Assembly (NCBI RefSeq): GCF_014640175.1 | Contig: NZ_BMGL01000011.1 | Coordinates: 1-64,000 of the forward strand | Length of the DNA: 64,000 nucleotides | Reading direction: 5' to 3' | Origin: Psychroflexus salis | GTDB lineage: Bacteria > Bacteroidota > Bacteroidia > Flavobacteriales > Flavobacteriaceae | Shown here: positions 9,696 to 18,020 of the stretch, piece by piece | Layout: each line of letters begins with the position of its first letter | How positions within the stretch are numbered: position 1 is the first letter of the stretch | Program-made: the position numbers and the translations under genes | The notes under the pieces: model-generated | Databases searched by the model: none | What the model was told of the DNA's origin: nothing | Seen by the model: only the letters and a program-made list of their open reading frames with translations

Positions 9696-10833
9696 TTTTC
9701 CTCTTCAACTTCACCATAAGCTAGCTGAACGGAAAAAAAACAAAAACTTAAGAACCCTACCTGATTATTTTCCAAAATACGATTTTTCGTCTAACGATTA
9801 TCTTGGTTTTGCCAAAGTAAAAAGCATTACAGAAAAAGCACATGATTTACTTAAGGAAGAATCCAATATAAATTCTGCTACAAGTTCGCGGTTAATTCGA
9901 GGAAACTATTCTTTGTTAGAAAAAACTGAACGTGAATTGGCTGCATTTTATCAATCTGAAACTGCGCTTATTTTTAATTCGGGATACCTTGCTAACTTAG
10001 GATTGTTATCGAGTATTCTTACAAAAGATGCTATTGTTTTTTACGATGAATTAGCACATGCATCCATTCGAGACGGTTTACAGCTTGGGTATGGCAGGTC
10101 TTATAAATTTCAACATAATCAAGTAGCAGACTTAGCTAAGAAAATTAAGCTTCAACAAAGTAAACATCCAAACACAGCAATTTATGTAATTACTGAAGCT
10201 ATTTTCTCTATGGATGGAGATGGTCCCAACTTAAATGAAATACTGCAAGTTTGCAAAAACACAAATTGCTACTTAATTGTAGATGAAGCACATTCTAATC
10301 CAATTTTTAAGCTTAAAGATTTATTGAGCGAGCATGCTTTAAACGATGTTTTTGCCAGAATAGTAACTTTTGGAAAAGGCATTGGTGTGCACGGAGCAGC
10401 TATTTTAGGTAGCGAAAAATTAAAAGCCTATCTAGTTAATTTTAGCCGAAGCTTTATTTATACTACTGCAGCAGCTCCGCATATGGCCGCTTCAATTATA
10501 GCAGCACATCGGCATTTTGAAGCAGATAAAAATCAATTGAGCTTTTTAAAAGAAAATATTAGTCAATTTAGAAGTGTAATGCATCAATTAAATTTGCAAC
10601 ATTACTTTATTGAAAGTTACAGCCAAATACAATCTTGCGTTATTAAAGGAAACGAAAAAGTAAGCCAAGCAGCAGCATTTCTTCAAGAAAAAGAATTTGA
10701 TGTTCGTGCTATAAAAAGCCCTACTGTACCCCAAGGAAAAGAGCGACTTCGGTTTTGTATACATAGTTTTAATAATCCTAGTGAGATTGAAGCTGTGTTA
10801 AAAAATTTAGCTGTTTATTTAACTGATTATTAA
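9661..10833 (+). CDS. BioF-like PLP-dependent acyltransferase
   Basis: A 390-residue fold-type I PLP enzyme of the alpha-oxoamine synthase group (BioF, KBL, SPT). Seen in the sequence: FSSNDYLGFA near residue 43, ALIFNSGYLAN, DELAHASIRDG, IVDEAHS (the Asp that holds the pyridine ring), and the Schiff-base Lys in TFGKGIGVHG (K239). The best match is 8-amino-7-oxononanoate synthase, joining an amino acid to an acyl thioester for biotin, but no other bio gene is nearby, so the substrate is not certain. It starts inside mrpG with a 35-base overlap and is probably the last gene of the mrp operon. Confidence 0.8.
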   Translation: MEEKKQKKINGSFPLQLHHKLAERKKNKNLRTLPDYFPKYDFSSNDYLGFAKVKSITEKAHDLLKEESNINSATSSRLIRGNYSLLEKTERELAAFYQSETALIFNSGYLANLGLLSSILTKDAIVFYDELAHASIRDGLQLGYGRSYKFQHNQVADLAKKIKLQQSKHPNTAIYVITEAIFSMDGDGPNLNEILQVCKNTNCYLIVDEAHSNPIFKLKDLLSEHALNDVFARIVTFGKGIGVHGAAILGSEKLKAYLVNFSRSFIYTTAAAPHMAASIIAAHRHFEADKNQLSFLKENISQFRSVMHQLNLQHYFIESYSQIQSCVIKGNEKVSQAAAFLQEKEFDVRAIKSPTVPQGKERLRFCIHSFNNPSEIEAVLKNLAVYLTDY

Positions 10834-11078
10834 AATGATATCTTTTAGATGTTAAACATATTTTTTATAAAAATTGATTTCTATTTTCTAAGCAGAAGTT
10901 GAATCCTTTAAACCACAACATAAGTTTAACACGCATTTTTTAAGAAAAAAAAATGATTTTCAAGACTATTAACCTAGAAAAATTATTCTTAATACTTGAT
11001 TATTAGATGTTTATTCGCCTTTTTACTCGTCTGATTTTTAGATTAAACGCGTTAAAAATATGGTAAAGCTTCCTAATG

Positions 11079-11101
11079 TAATAGTATTACTATTATCTTT
11101 G
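11079..11101 (+). promoter_or_regulatory. tetR promoter with overlapping 17-bp palindrome
   Basis: Positions 11079-11095 form a perfect palindrome, TAATAGTA-T-TACTATTA. Its last two bases are the first two of a -7 box TATCTTTG (11094-11101), which ends 20 bases before the tetR ATG. A symmetric site on its own promoter is what a self-repressing TetR dimer would need. The rest of the 10834-11078 gap is AT-rich with no gene. Confidence 0.6.
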
Positions 11102-11121
11102 TTAGTCTCTATATGAAGTGA

Positions 11122-11817
11122 ATGACAGAAGCATTAAGTAATATTCGAATTCAAATCAACGAAAAGTTGTATTTAAAAGATCCTGAAAGCTCACAATTAG
11201 GGTCTTTAATTGTTTCTGAAGGAATCCAACTCATCAATTTAATCGGTTTCGAGCAGTTTACTTTTAAAAAACTTGCTAAGCGCATCAATTCTACAGAAAG
11301 CTCTGTATACCGTTATTTTGAGAACAAGCATAAATTTTTGTTGTATATTACTTCATTATATTGGAGTTATATGGAGTATAGGCTGGTTATAGCCACAAAT
11401 TCTATAAAAGACAAATACGACAAATTAATGAAGGCAATAGAAATTGTTACAAGTACACCAGATAATTCATTTTTTAATACATCAGTAGACCAAATTGCAC
11501 TTCGTGAGATTGTAATTTCAGAATTTACGAAAGCATACCATAATAAGTCTGTAGACGAAGAAAATAAACAGGGTTTTTTTAAAGTATATAAACGCTTAGT
11601 TTTTCGCTTAACCGACATGATAGAAGATTTAGATTCAAGTTATTTACATACCAAAAGTCTTGCATCTTTGTTGTTAGATGGTGCTTTACATCAGCATTTT
11701 TTGGCGATGCATTTTCAAAGCATTACCAACTGTAGTACAGCTCAAAAAACAGGTGATTTTTTTAAAAACTTGGTGAGTAATCAAATAAACTATACGCCCA
11801 ATGAGTTCACAAAATAG
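11122..11817 (+). CDS. TetR/AcrR family transcriptional regulator
   Basis: A 231-residue regulator. The N-terminal TetR helix-turn-helix is visible at about residues 28-75: a helix in LIVSEGIQLINLIGFEQFT, FKKLAKRINST, and the recognition segment SSVYRYFENKHKFLLYI. The rest is an all-helical ligand-binding region with no recognisable ligand. It heads an operon with an ABC-type protein, a HlyD adaptor and a TolC channel, so it probably senses a compound handled by that export system. Its stop lies 17 bases inside the ABC gene. A palindrome sits on its -7 box. Confidence 0.88.
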   Translation: MTEALSNIRIQINEKLYLKDPESSQLGSLIVSEGIQLINLIGFEQFTFKKLAKRINSTESSVYRYFENKHKFLLYITSLYWSYMEYRLVIATNSIKDKYDKLMKAIEIVTSTPDNSFFNTSVDQIALREIVISEFTKAYHNKSVDEENKQGFFKVYKRLVFRLTDMIEDLDSSYLHTKSLASLLLDGALHQHFLAMHFQSITNCSTAQKTGDFFKNLVSNQINYTPNEFTK

Positions 11818-13468
11818 TCCAGGACCTTTACAAAGGTTGTTTAAATTATTACGTTTAGAACTACGTAGCATCTACCTTATATTAGGTTATGCAGCTTTTG
11901 CTGGAGTGGTTTCGCTTTCTTTGCCTTTAGGTATACAAGCCATAATTAACTTTATTCAGGCTGGAGAGTTTAGAATTACTATGATTGTACTTATAACATT
12001 GGTATTAATTAGTGTAATATTTACAGGCTTGCTTAGTTATATGCAAATGAGAGTTGCTGAAGATTTACAGCAGCGATTATTTACGAAAACATCTTTCGAA
12101 TTTATTTATCGTTTCCCTAGAATTCTTACTACTGCTTTTGGTTCAAATTATCCACCAGAATTAGCCAACCGCTTTTTCGATACTATGACCATACAAAAAG
12201 GAATTCCTAAAATGTTAATCGATTTTTCTACATCGGGAATTCAAATTTTATTCGGTTTAATTTTACTATCTTTTTATCATCCATTTTTTATTCTTTTTGG
12301 TGTTTTCCTTGTTTTGTTAATGTATTTAGTCTTCAAATTTAGTGCTCCAGAAGGTCTTCGTACCAGCTTAATTCAATCAAAATACAAATACCAAACTGCT
12401 CATTGGATCGAAGAAGTAGCTAGAAATACCGATAGCTTCAAAGTTTTAGGAAGTGCAAAACTTGCTTCATCTAAACACGATGATATTGTAATAAAATACT
12501 TAAATTCTAGAGAAAATCATTTCAAAATATTGAGACTACAATTCTTTAAAATGATTGGTTTTAAAGTTCTAGTATTGGGAGCTCTTCTTATTATTGGTGG
12601 TCTACTAGTGGTTAATCAACAGATGAATATAGGTCAGTTTGTTGGAGCAGAAGTAATTGTAATTTTAATGGTTAATTCTGTAGAAAAACTTATTCTCGGA
12701 TTAGAAAATGTTTACGACGTTTTAACTGGGTTAGAAAAAATAGGAGCTGTAAACGATTTAGAATTAGAACGTTTTGGTGGAATTACACCTTTTAGTCCAA
12801 AAGATAATTTTGAAATAGAATTAAAAGACATTGGACTACAATTTAAAAATGCTACACGCAAATCTCTCAACGGAATTAATCTTAAAATAGAATCTAAAGA
12901 TCGAATTTTTATCGATGGTACATCTGGTTCAGGAAAAACAACTTTACTTAAATTAATTTCAGGATTAGTACTGCCAACCGAAGGAGATTTCTTTGTTAAT
13001 GATCTCACTTTTAAAAATATACAAATTGATCATTATAGAAGTTTCGTAGGACATTCGTTAATTGGCAATTTCCCATTCGAAGGTAGCATACGAGATAATA
13101 TTACTTTTAACGATGCTAATGTAAGTCAAGAAAATTTAGATTGGGCCATCGAAAAACTAAATTTAATGGGCTTTATTAAGTCTCAAAGCCATGGAATAGA
13201 CACCGTAATTGCTACAGAAGGAAGAAACATACCTTACACAGCTGCTAAAAAAATAATGCTAGCCAGAGCTATTGTTACTAAACCTAAACTATTAGTGCTA
13301 AAAGATCCTTTAGTAGAGTTTCAAGACGACGAAATTAACAAAATAATGAACTTTTTATTCGAACCTTCCAATCCTTGGGCAATAGTCGTAGTTAGTAGAA
13401 ACAGCAAATGGATAGAAAGGTGTAATCGAAAAATATTTTTGGATAAAGGAAAAATAACTAACACTTAA
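11801..13468 (+). CDS. ABC exporter half-transporter with degenerate ATPase domain
   Basis: A 555-residue protein: six predicted transmembrane helices (about residues 20-310) and a C-terminal nucleotide-binding domain (about 335-555). Walker A is intact (GTSGSGKTT, residues 373-381). The other ATPase motifs are altered: the Q-loop Gln aligns with I421, the LSGGQ signature with IPYTA (477-481), Walker B reads LLVLKDP with K501 and D502 where Asp-Glu is expected, and the H-loop His aligns with S532. It may bind ATP but probably hydrolyses it poorly or not at all. The frame is unbroken and it sits in a tight TetR-ABC-HlyD-TolC operon, so it is not an obvious pseudogene. Confidence 0.85.
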   Translation: MSSQNSPGPLQRLFKLLRLELRSIYLILGYAAFAGVVSLSLPLGIQAIINFIQAGEFRITMIVLITLVLISVIFTGLLSYMQMRVAEDLQQRLFTKTSFEFIYRFPRILTTAFGSNYPPELANRFFDTMTIQKGIPKMLIDFSTSGIQILFGLILLSFYHPFFILFGVFLVLLMYLVFKFSAPEGLRTSLIQSKYKYQTAHWIEEVARNTDSFKVLGSAKLASSKHDDIVIKYLNSRENHFKILRLQFFKMIGFKVLVLGALLIIGGLLVVNQQMNIGQFVGAEVIVILMVNSVEKLILGLENVYDVLTGLEKIGAVNDLELERFGGITPFSPKDNFEIELKDIGLQFKNATRKSLNGINLKIESKDRIFIDGTSGSGKTTLLKLISGLVLPTEGDFFVNDLTFKNIQIDHYRSFVGHSLIGNFPFEGSIRDNITFNDANVSQENLDWAIEKLNLMGFIKSQSHGIDTVIATEGRNIPYTAAKKIMLARAIVTKPKLLVLKDPLVEFQDDEINKIMNFLFEPSNPWAIVVVSRNSKWIERCNRKIFLDKGKITNT

Positions 13469-13479
13469 GTATTGTAATC

Positions 13480-14829
13480 ATGCTACATATTTCTAAAAAT
13501 AAAATTCAAATTAGGGAAGATTACAATAAGTTTAAATCTGTAAAATTCTCATCAGACGATAGGAGGTATAACAGCTTCAACAAGTTTGTTATAGCCCTTT
13601 TTATAATTGTATTTATCGTTTTGTTTTTGCCGTGGACTCAATTTGTTCGTGGAAACGGAAGTATTACTACTTTACGGCCAGAACAAAGACCCCAATCTAT
13701 ACAATCGGCTATACCTGGAAGAATTGAAAAATGGTATATACAAGAAGGCGATTATGTTAGTAAAGGCGATACAATTGTGCATATTTCTGAAGTTAAAGAT
13801 GCCTATTTCGATCCTGATTTATTGGCAAGAACCCAATCGCAGGTTAAAGCTAAAAACTTTTCTTTTGAATCTTATCGAAACAAAGTAAAAGCACTCGATT
13901 ATCAAATTGCAGCATTAAAAGAAGAGCGTGACTTAAAATTAGAACAGGCTCAGAATAAATTACTACAAGCCAATTTAAAAGTGCAAAGTGATAGTATTAA
14001 TTTTGAAGCAGCTAAACTTCAATTAAGCATCGCCGAAAGACAGTTAAATCGTAATGAAATACTAGAAAACGAAGGTTTAAAAGCGGTAACCGATGTAGAA
14101 TCAAAAAAGGTAAAATACCAAGAAAGCTTAGCTAAAATTATTTCGCAAGAAAACAAACTTTTAGAAAGTAAAAATGAAGTGCTCAATGCACAAATTGAAA
14201 TTACGAGCATTAAGGCAGGTTATAAAGATAAAATAGCCAAAGCTGAAAGTGAACAATACACAGCAAAATCAGACCAAGCTAATACAGAATCGCAACTGTA
14301 TAAGTTAGAAAACGAATTTGTAAATTATAGCATACGTAGTGGTTTAAACTATATTGTTGCTCCACAAGATGGTTATATTAATAGAGCAAGACAACAAGGT
14401 GTTGGAGAAACTTTTAAAGAAGGAGCAGAGATTGTTACCATTATGCCTGCAGAAGTAGAATTAGCTGTAGAAACTTTTGTAGCTCCAATAGACTTACCGC
14501 TTGTTCATGTTGGAGAAGAAGTTCGTATTATTTTCGATGGTTGGCCATTTATCTTTTTCTCCGGTTGGCCTAATTTATCTTACGGTACTTTTGGTGGAAA
14601 AATTGTAGCAGTAGAGCGTTTTATTAGCCCTAATGGTAAATATCGAGTTTTAATTGCTCCAGACCCAAAAGAGCCTAGTTGGCCAGAGCCTATCCGGGCA
14701 GGAACTGGTGCCCGATCTTTTGCATTGTTAAACAATGTTCCTGTTTGGTACGAATTATGGCGTCAAATTAATGGTTTCCCACCCGATTATTATCAGCCAG
14801 ATGTTGAAACTACAAAAATTAAAAAATAA
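13480..14829 (+). CDS. HlyD-family periplasmic adaptor
   Basis: A 449-residue membrane-fusion protein. It has a short cytoplasmic N-terminus, one transmembrane helix (about residues 34-50), a lipoyl-like half (GRIEKWYIQEGDYVSKGDTI), a long coiled-coil hairpin (about 120-270), the second lipoyl half (VAPQDGYINRARQQGVG) and a beta-barrel region. Such adaptors link an inner-membrane exporter to a TolC channel. It starts 11 bases after the ABC gene and is followed 4 bases later by the TolC-like gene, so the three make a tripartite type I style exporter. Confidence 0.88.
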   Translation: MLHISKNKIQIREDYNKFKSVKFSSDDRRYNSFNKFVIALFIIVFIVLFLPWTQFVRGNGSITTLRPEQRPQSIQSAIPGRIEKWYIQEGDYVSKGDTIVHISEVKDAYFDPDLLARTQSQVKAKNFSFESYRNKVKALDYQIAALKEERDLKLEQAQNKLLQANLKVQSDSINFEAAKLQLSIAERQLNRNEILENEGLKAVTDVESKKVKYQESLAKIISQENKLLESKNEVLNAQIEITSIKAGYKDKIAKAESEQYTAKSDQANTESQLYKLENEFVNYSIRSGLNYIVAPQDGYINRARQQGVGETFKEGAEIVTIMPAEVELAVETFVAPIDLPLVHVGEEVRIIFDGWPFIFFSGWPNLSYGTFGGKIVAVERFISPNGKYRVLIAPDPKEPSWPEPIRAGTGARSFALLNNVPVWYELWRQINGFPPDYYQPDVETTKIKK

Positions 14830-14833
14830 TTTA

Positions 14834-16249
14834 ATGAAGAAATATTTCTTATTTATTTTATTTTTTTCACTATCCAGTAGTGCCTTAAAAGCCCAGTCAG
14901 AAACCAACACAGGTTTAGATTTAAGCTTGCAAGAGTTTTTGGCATATGTTAAGTTGTACCATCCTATTGCAAAACAAGCAGAACTCAAAATTTCGCAAGC
15001 AGAAGCAAAATTGATGAAAGCTAGAGGAAATTTTGACCCTAAGTTATATAGCAGTTTTACAGAAAAAGATTTCAAAGAAACAGATTACTACCAAATGTTT
15101 AATGCAGGTTTAAGTATTCCAGTTTGGTTTGGATTAGATATTAAGGCAGGATACGAACAAGCAGAAGGTAGTTTTTTAAATCCTGAACGGACTGTGCCAG
15201 AAGATGGTTTGTATAAGGCTGGAATTTCTTTGCCTTTAGGCCAAGGTTTATTTATTAATGAACGTATGGCTACTTTAAAAAAAGCAAAAATTATTCAAAA
15301 TTTAAATCAGGCCGAGCGCGATTTAAAAGTAAACGAAGTGCTGTATAAAGCATCTTTAACTTATATAGATTGGTACCAAGCTCAAAAACAAGTCGATATT
15401 TTTGAAGAATTTCTAGAAAATGCAGAGATTCGTTTTCAAGGCATAAAACAAAGTGCTTTACAAGGCGATATTCCAACTATCGATACGCTTGAAGCTAAAA
15501 TTACTGTGCAAAAAAGAGAATTGAGCTTAGAAAAATCTAAGTTGAAACTCATCCAATCTCGATTTAAGCTATCCAACTTTTTATGGTTAGAAAACAACGT
15601 GCCTTTGCAGTTAGATGAAGGGGTTTTGCCAGCTGAATTAAACGAGCTGAGCATGGATAATATTTTAGGAACAAACCTTTTGCAGCTCGAAAATTACAAT
15701 GTAGAACAACATCCTTTATTGCAATTTTTAAGCTACGGTATAGCATCTTTAGAAGTTGACAGAAAACTGGCTGCAGAACGTTTAAAGCCTGTTTTAGATG
15801 TAGAGTATAATTTTTTAAGCGAACAACCTAATCAAGTAGATACATTTACACCTAATAATTTTCAAGCTGGAGTTAGTTTTAGTATTCCTTTGTTTTTGCG
15901 AAAGGAACGAGGCGATTTAAAACTTACTAAACTTAAAATTCAAGATGCTGAATTAGAATACGAATTTCAAAATTTAGAGTTGCGTAACCAAATTGATGCT
16001 GCGCAAGAAAGTATTAGCTCTTTTGATAGGCAATTAGTTACCATAGAACAAATTGCTGTAAACTTTGATAAATTATTACAAGCTGAAGAACGCAAATTTT
16101 CTTTTGGAGAAAGCTCTGTTTTTTTAATTAACTCTCGAGAACAAAAATTAATCGATGCCAGACTAGAGCAAATAAAAGCGAATGCCCGTTTATTTGAATC
16201 GAAAGCATTATTGTTTAATTTACTTGCAAACGAGATTTTAGTAGATTAA
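14834..16249 (+). CDS. TolC-family outer-membrane channel protein
   Basis: A 471-residue outer-membrane efflux protein. The ATG at 14834 is preferred because it begins a clear signal peptide ([20 protein letters not shown], cut before QSE) and follows the hlyD stop by 4 bases; the frame stays open 33 codons further upstream inside hlyD. The body is mostly long helices with the family's internal duplication and phrases such as [14 protein letters not shown]. It would be the exit channel for the exporter formed with the two preceding genes. Its end overlaps the convergent VF530 gene by 4 bases. Confidence 0.88.
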   Translation: MKKYFLFILFFSLSSSALKAQSETNTGLDLSLQEFLAYVKLYHPIAKQAELKISQAEAKLMKARGNFDPKLYSSFTEKDFKETDYYQMFNAGLSIPVWFGLDIKAGYEQAEGSFLNPERTVPEDGLYKAGISLPLGQGLFINERMATLKKAKIIQNLNQAERDLKVNEVLYKASLTYIDWYQAQKQVDIFEEFLENAEIRFQGIKQSALQGDIPTIDTLEAKITVQKRELSLEKSKLKLIQSRFKLSNFLWLENNVPLQLDEGVLPAELNELSMDNILGTNLLQLENYNVEQHPLLQFLSYGIASLEVDRKLAAERLKPVLDVEYNFLSEQPNQVDTFTPNNFQAGVSFSIPLFLRKERGDLKLTKLKIQDAELEYEFQNLELRNQIDAAQESISSFDRQLVTIEQIAVNFDKLLQAEERKFSFGESSVFLINSREQKLIDARLEQIKANARLFESKALLFNLLANEILVD

Positions 16250-16479
16250 AACAACGATTTGGTTTGCTTTAAATAAGAAATATACAAAGCTTCTACTTTG
16301 TTTCTAGCCCAAGGAGTTTTCCGAAGAAATTTTAAACTAGATTTTACAGAAGGATTATCCTTAAAACAATTAATGTTGATTTTTTCAGCTAATTTTCCCC
16401 AACCATATTCCTTGTGCAATTCTGTTATAATTTTTTCTAATGTAATGCCGTGTAAAGGATTATTTTGTTGCTTTTCCAT
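16246..16479 (-). CDS. VF530 family (DUF2132) small protein
   Basis: A 77-residue protein matching the VF530/DUF2132 family along its whole length ([45 protein letters not shown]). The family is thought to bind nucleic acid, but its function is not settled. It follows rhlE by 18 bases on the same strand, so the two are probably one transcript. That pairing suggests a role with the RNA helicase, which is inference. Confidence 0.85.
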   Translation of the reverse strand: MEKQQNNPLHGITLEKIITELHKEYGWGKLAEKININCFKDNPSVKSSLKFLRKTPWARNKVEALYISYLKQTKSLF

Positions 16480-16497
16480 ACCTGTAATTTTTGAAAA

Positions 16498-17781
16498 TTA
16501 GCGCCAAGATTTTTTCGAATTTGGTCTTGAATTTCCTGTTCTTGGTCGTTGTCCGCCAGATTTATTTCCACTGCTTTTTGTGTTTCCTGAATGTGCACTG
16601 GGCTTTCTTCCGCGTTGTTGTGGGTTAAATGGTTTAGTCGATGCATTAGGATCAGGTTCAAATCCTTCTAAAATATCCATCGGGATTTTATCGCCAATTA
16701 ACTTTTCAATATCTCTTAAAAATGAAGTTTCATCAGCACTTACCAAAGAAATAGCTAATCCACTTGCTCCAGCTCTTCCTGTTCTTCCAATTCGGTGAAC
16801 GTAATCTTCAGATACGTTAGGCAATTCAAAATTAACCACAAATGGTAGTAAAGGAATATCCAGCCCACGGGAAGCAATATCTGTAGCAACCAATGCTTTT
16901 ACACTTCCGTCTTTAAAACCAGCTAAAGCTTTGGTTCGTGCACCTTGACTTTTGTTGCCATGTATGGCTGCAGCATTGATGTTTGCCGACTCTAATTTCT
17001 TGGCCAGTTTATTGGCACCGTGCTTAGTTCTAGTAAAAATGAGTATTTGTTCCCAGTTTCCTTCAGAAATAAGCTTGATCAATAAATCGGTTTTTTTCTC
17101 TTTAGCAACTCTGTATACTTGTTGTTGAATAGCTTCTACAGTTGTGTTTTCTGGAGTAGATTCAACCGAAACGGGACTTTTTAGAAATTCACCAGCCAAA
17201 TTTCGTATTTCTTTTGAAAAAGTAGCCGAAAACAAAAGCGTTTGCCGTTGCTTAGGAATTAATCCCATAATTTTTTTAATATCTCTTAAAAAGCCCATGT
17301 CTAGCATTCGGTCAGCTTCATCTAAAACTAAAATTTCAAGGCTTCTTAAAGACAATAAACCTTGGTTGTTTAAATCGATAAGTCGGCCAGGAGTGGCAAT
17401 TAAGATATCTACTCCATTGCGAAGTGTTGCTACTTGCGATTTTTGGTTTACTCCACCAAAAATAACGCTAGAACGCAAGTCTACAAATCGACTGTAATCT
17501 TTAACATTTTGATAAATTTGAGCTGCCAATTCGCGCGTTGGTGTTAAAATTAAAGCACGAACAGGTCTATTTCGTAAAGGGGGTTTTTTAGCTAAGTTCT
17601 GGATTAACGGAAGTGTAAACCCTGCGGTTTTACCAGTTCCTGTTTGAGCTGATGCTAATACATCTTTACCTTCTAAAATAGGCGGAATAGATTTAGCTTG
17701 AATGGGAGTTGGGTTTTCGTAACCTTGTGCGCTTACAGCTTTTACAAGATTATCGGAGAGTCCTAATGACTTAAATGACAT
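16498..17781 (-). CDS. rhlE: DEAD-box ATP-dependent RNA helicase, RhlE type
   Basis: A 427-residue DEAD-box helicase that unwinds structured RNA, probably in ribosome assembly or cold response. Motifs in order: Q motif ([19 protein letters not shown]), motif I AQTGTGKT, motif Ia PTRELA, motif II DEAD in [13 protein letters not shown], motif III SAT, then [24 protein letters not shown] and [10 protein letters not shown]. The C-terminal 60 residues are a basic, disordered tail rich in Gly, Ser, Arg and Lys, as in RhlE. The promoter has TACCTTTG at 17842-17849 and an exact palindrome upstream at 17860-17885. Confidence 0.92.
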   Translation of the reverse strand: MSFKSLGLSDNLVKAVSAQGYENPTPIQAKSIPPILEGKDVLASAQTGTGKTAGFTLPLIQNLAKKPPLRNRPVRALILTPTRELAAQIYQNVKDYSRFVDLRSSVIFGGVNQKSQVATLRNGVDILIATPGRLIDLNNQGLLSLRSLEILVLDEADRMLDMGFLRDIKKIMGLIPKQRQTLLFSATFSKEIRNLAGEFLKSPVSVESTPENTTVEAIQQQVYRVAKEKKTDLLIKLISEGNWEQILIFTRTKHGANKLAKKLESANINAAAIHGNKSQGARTKALAGFKDGSVKALVATDIASRGLDIPLLPFVVNFELPNVSEDYVHRIGRTGRAGASGLAISLVSADETSFLRDIEKLIGDKIPMDILEGFEPDPNASTKPFNPQQRGRKPSAHSGNTKSSGNKSGGQRPRTGNSRPNSKKSWR

Positions 17782-17841
17782 AGTTTGTTTTTTTGAAATG
17801 ACAATCTATGGTATCAGCGGTCATTCCTTTTTATGAATTGG

Positions 17842-17885
17842 CAAAGGTAGGCTTTAATTTACAATTAACCTGCAGGTTAATTGTA
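17842..17885 (-). promoter_or_regulatory. rhlE promoter with 26-bp perfect palindrome
   Basis: On the minus strand TACCTTTG (17842-17849) fits the -7 consensus. Ten bases upstream, 17860-17885 is an exact 26-bp palindrome with no spacer: TACAATTAACCTG followed by its reverse complement. It occupies the -20 to -45 zone and could be an operator or a cruciform site. Confidence 0.6.
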
Positions 17886-17929
17886 TTAGCAGTACTATGT
17901 ATATTTATGGATGGTTTTCAATAAAAATA

Positions 17930-17986
17930 GCCACTACTACACGAATAAAAATTAGTGTACTTGCCTTCTGCAAGCAGGTTAGTGGC
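17930..17986 (+). repeat. dispersed palindromic repeat, family A
   Basis: Bounded by GCCACTA and TTAGTGGC and containing CACGAATA, TTAGTG and CTTGCC. The same words in the same order occur at 40308-40382. A looser copy lies at 40867-40923. Confidence 0.65.
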
Positions 17987-18020
17987 TTTATTATGAATTT
18001 TTAATTGAAGTAAAAGCTTT

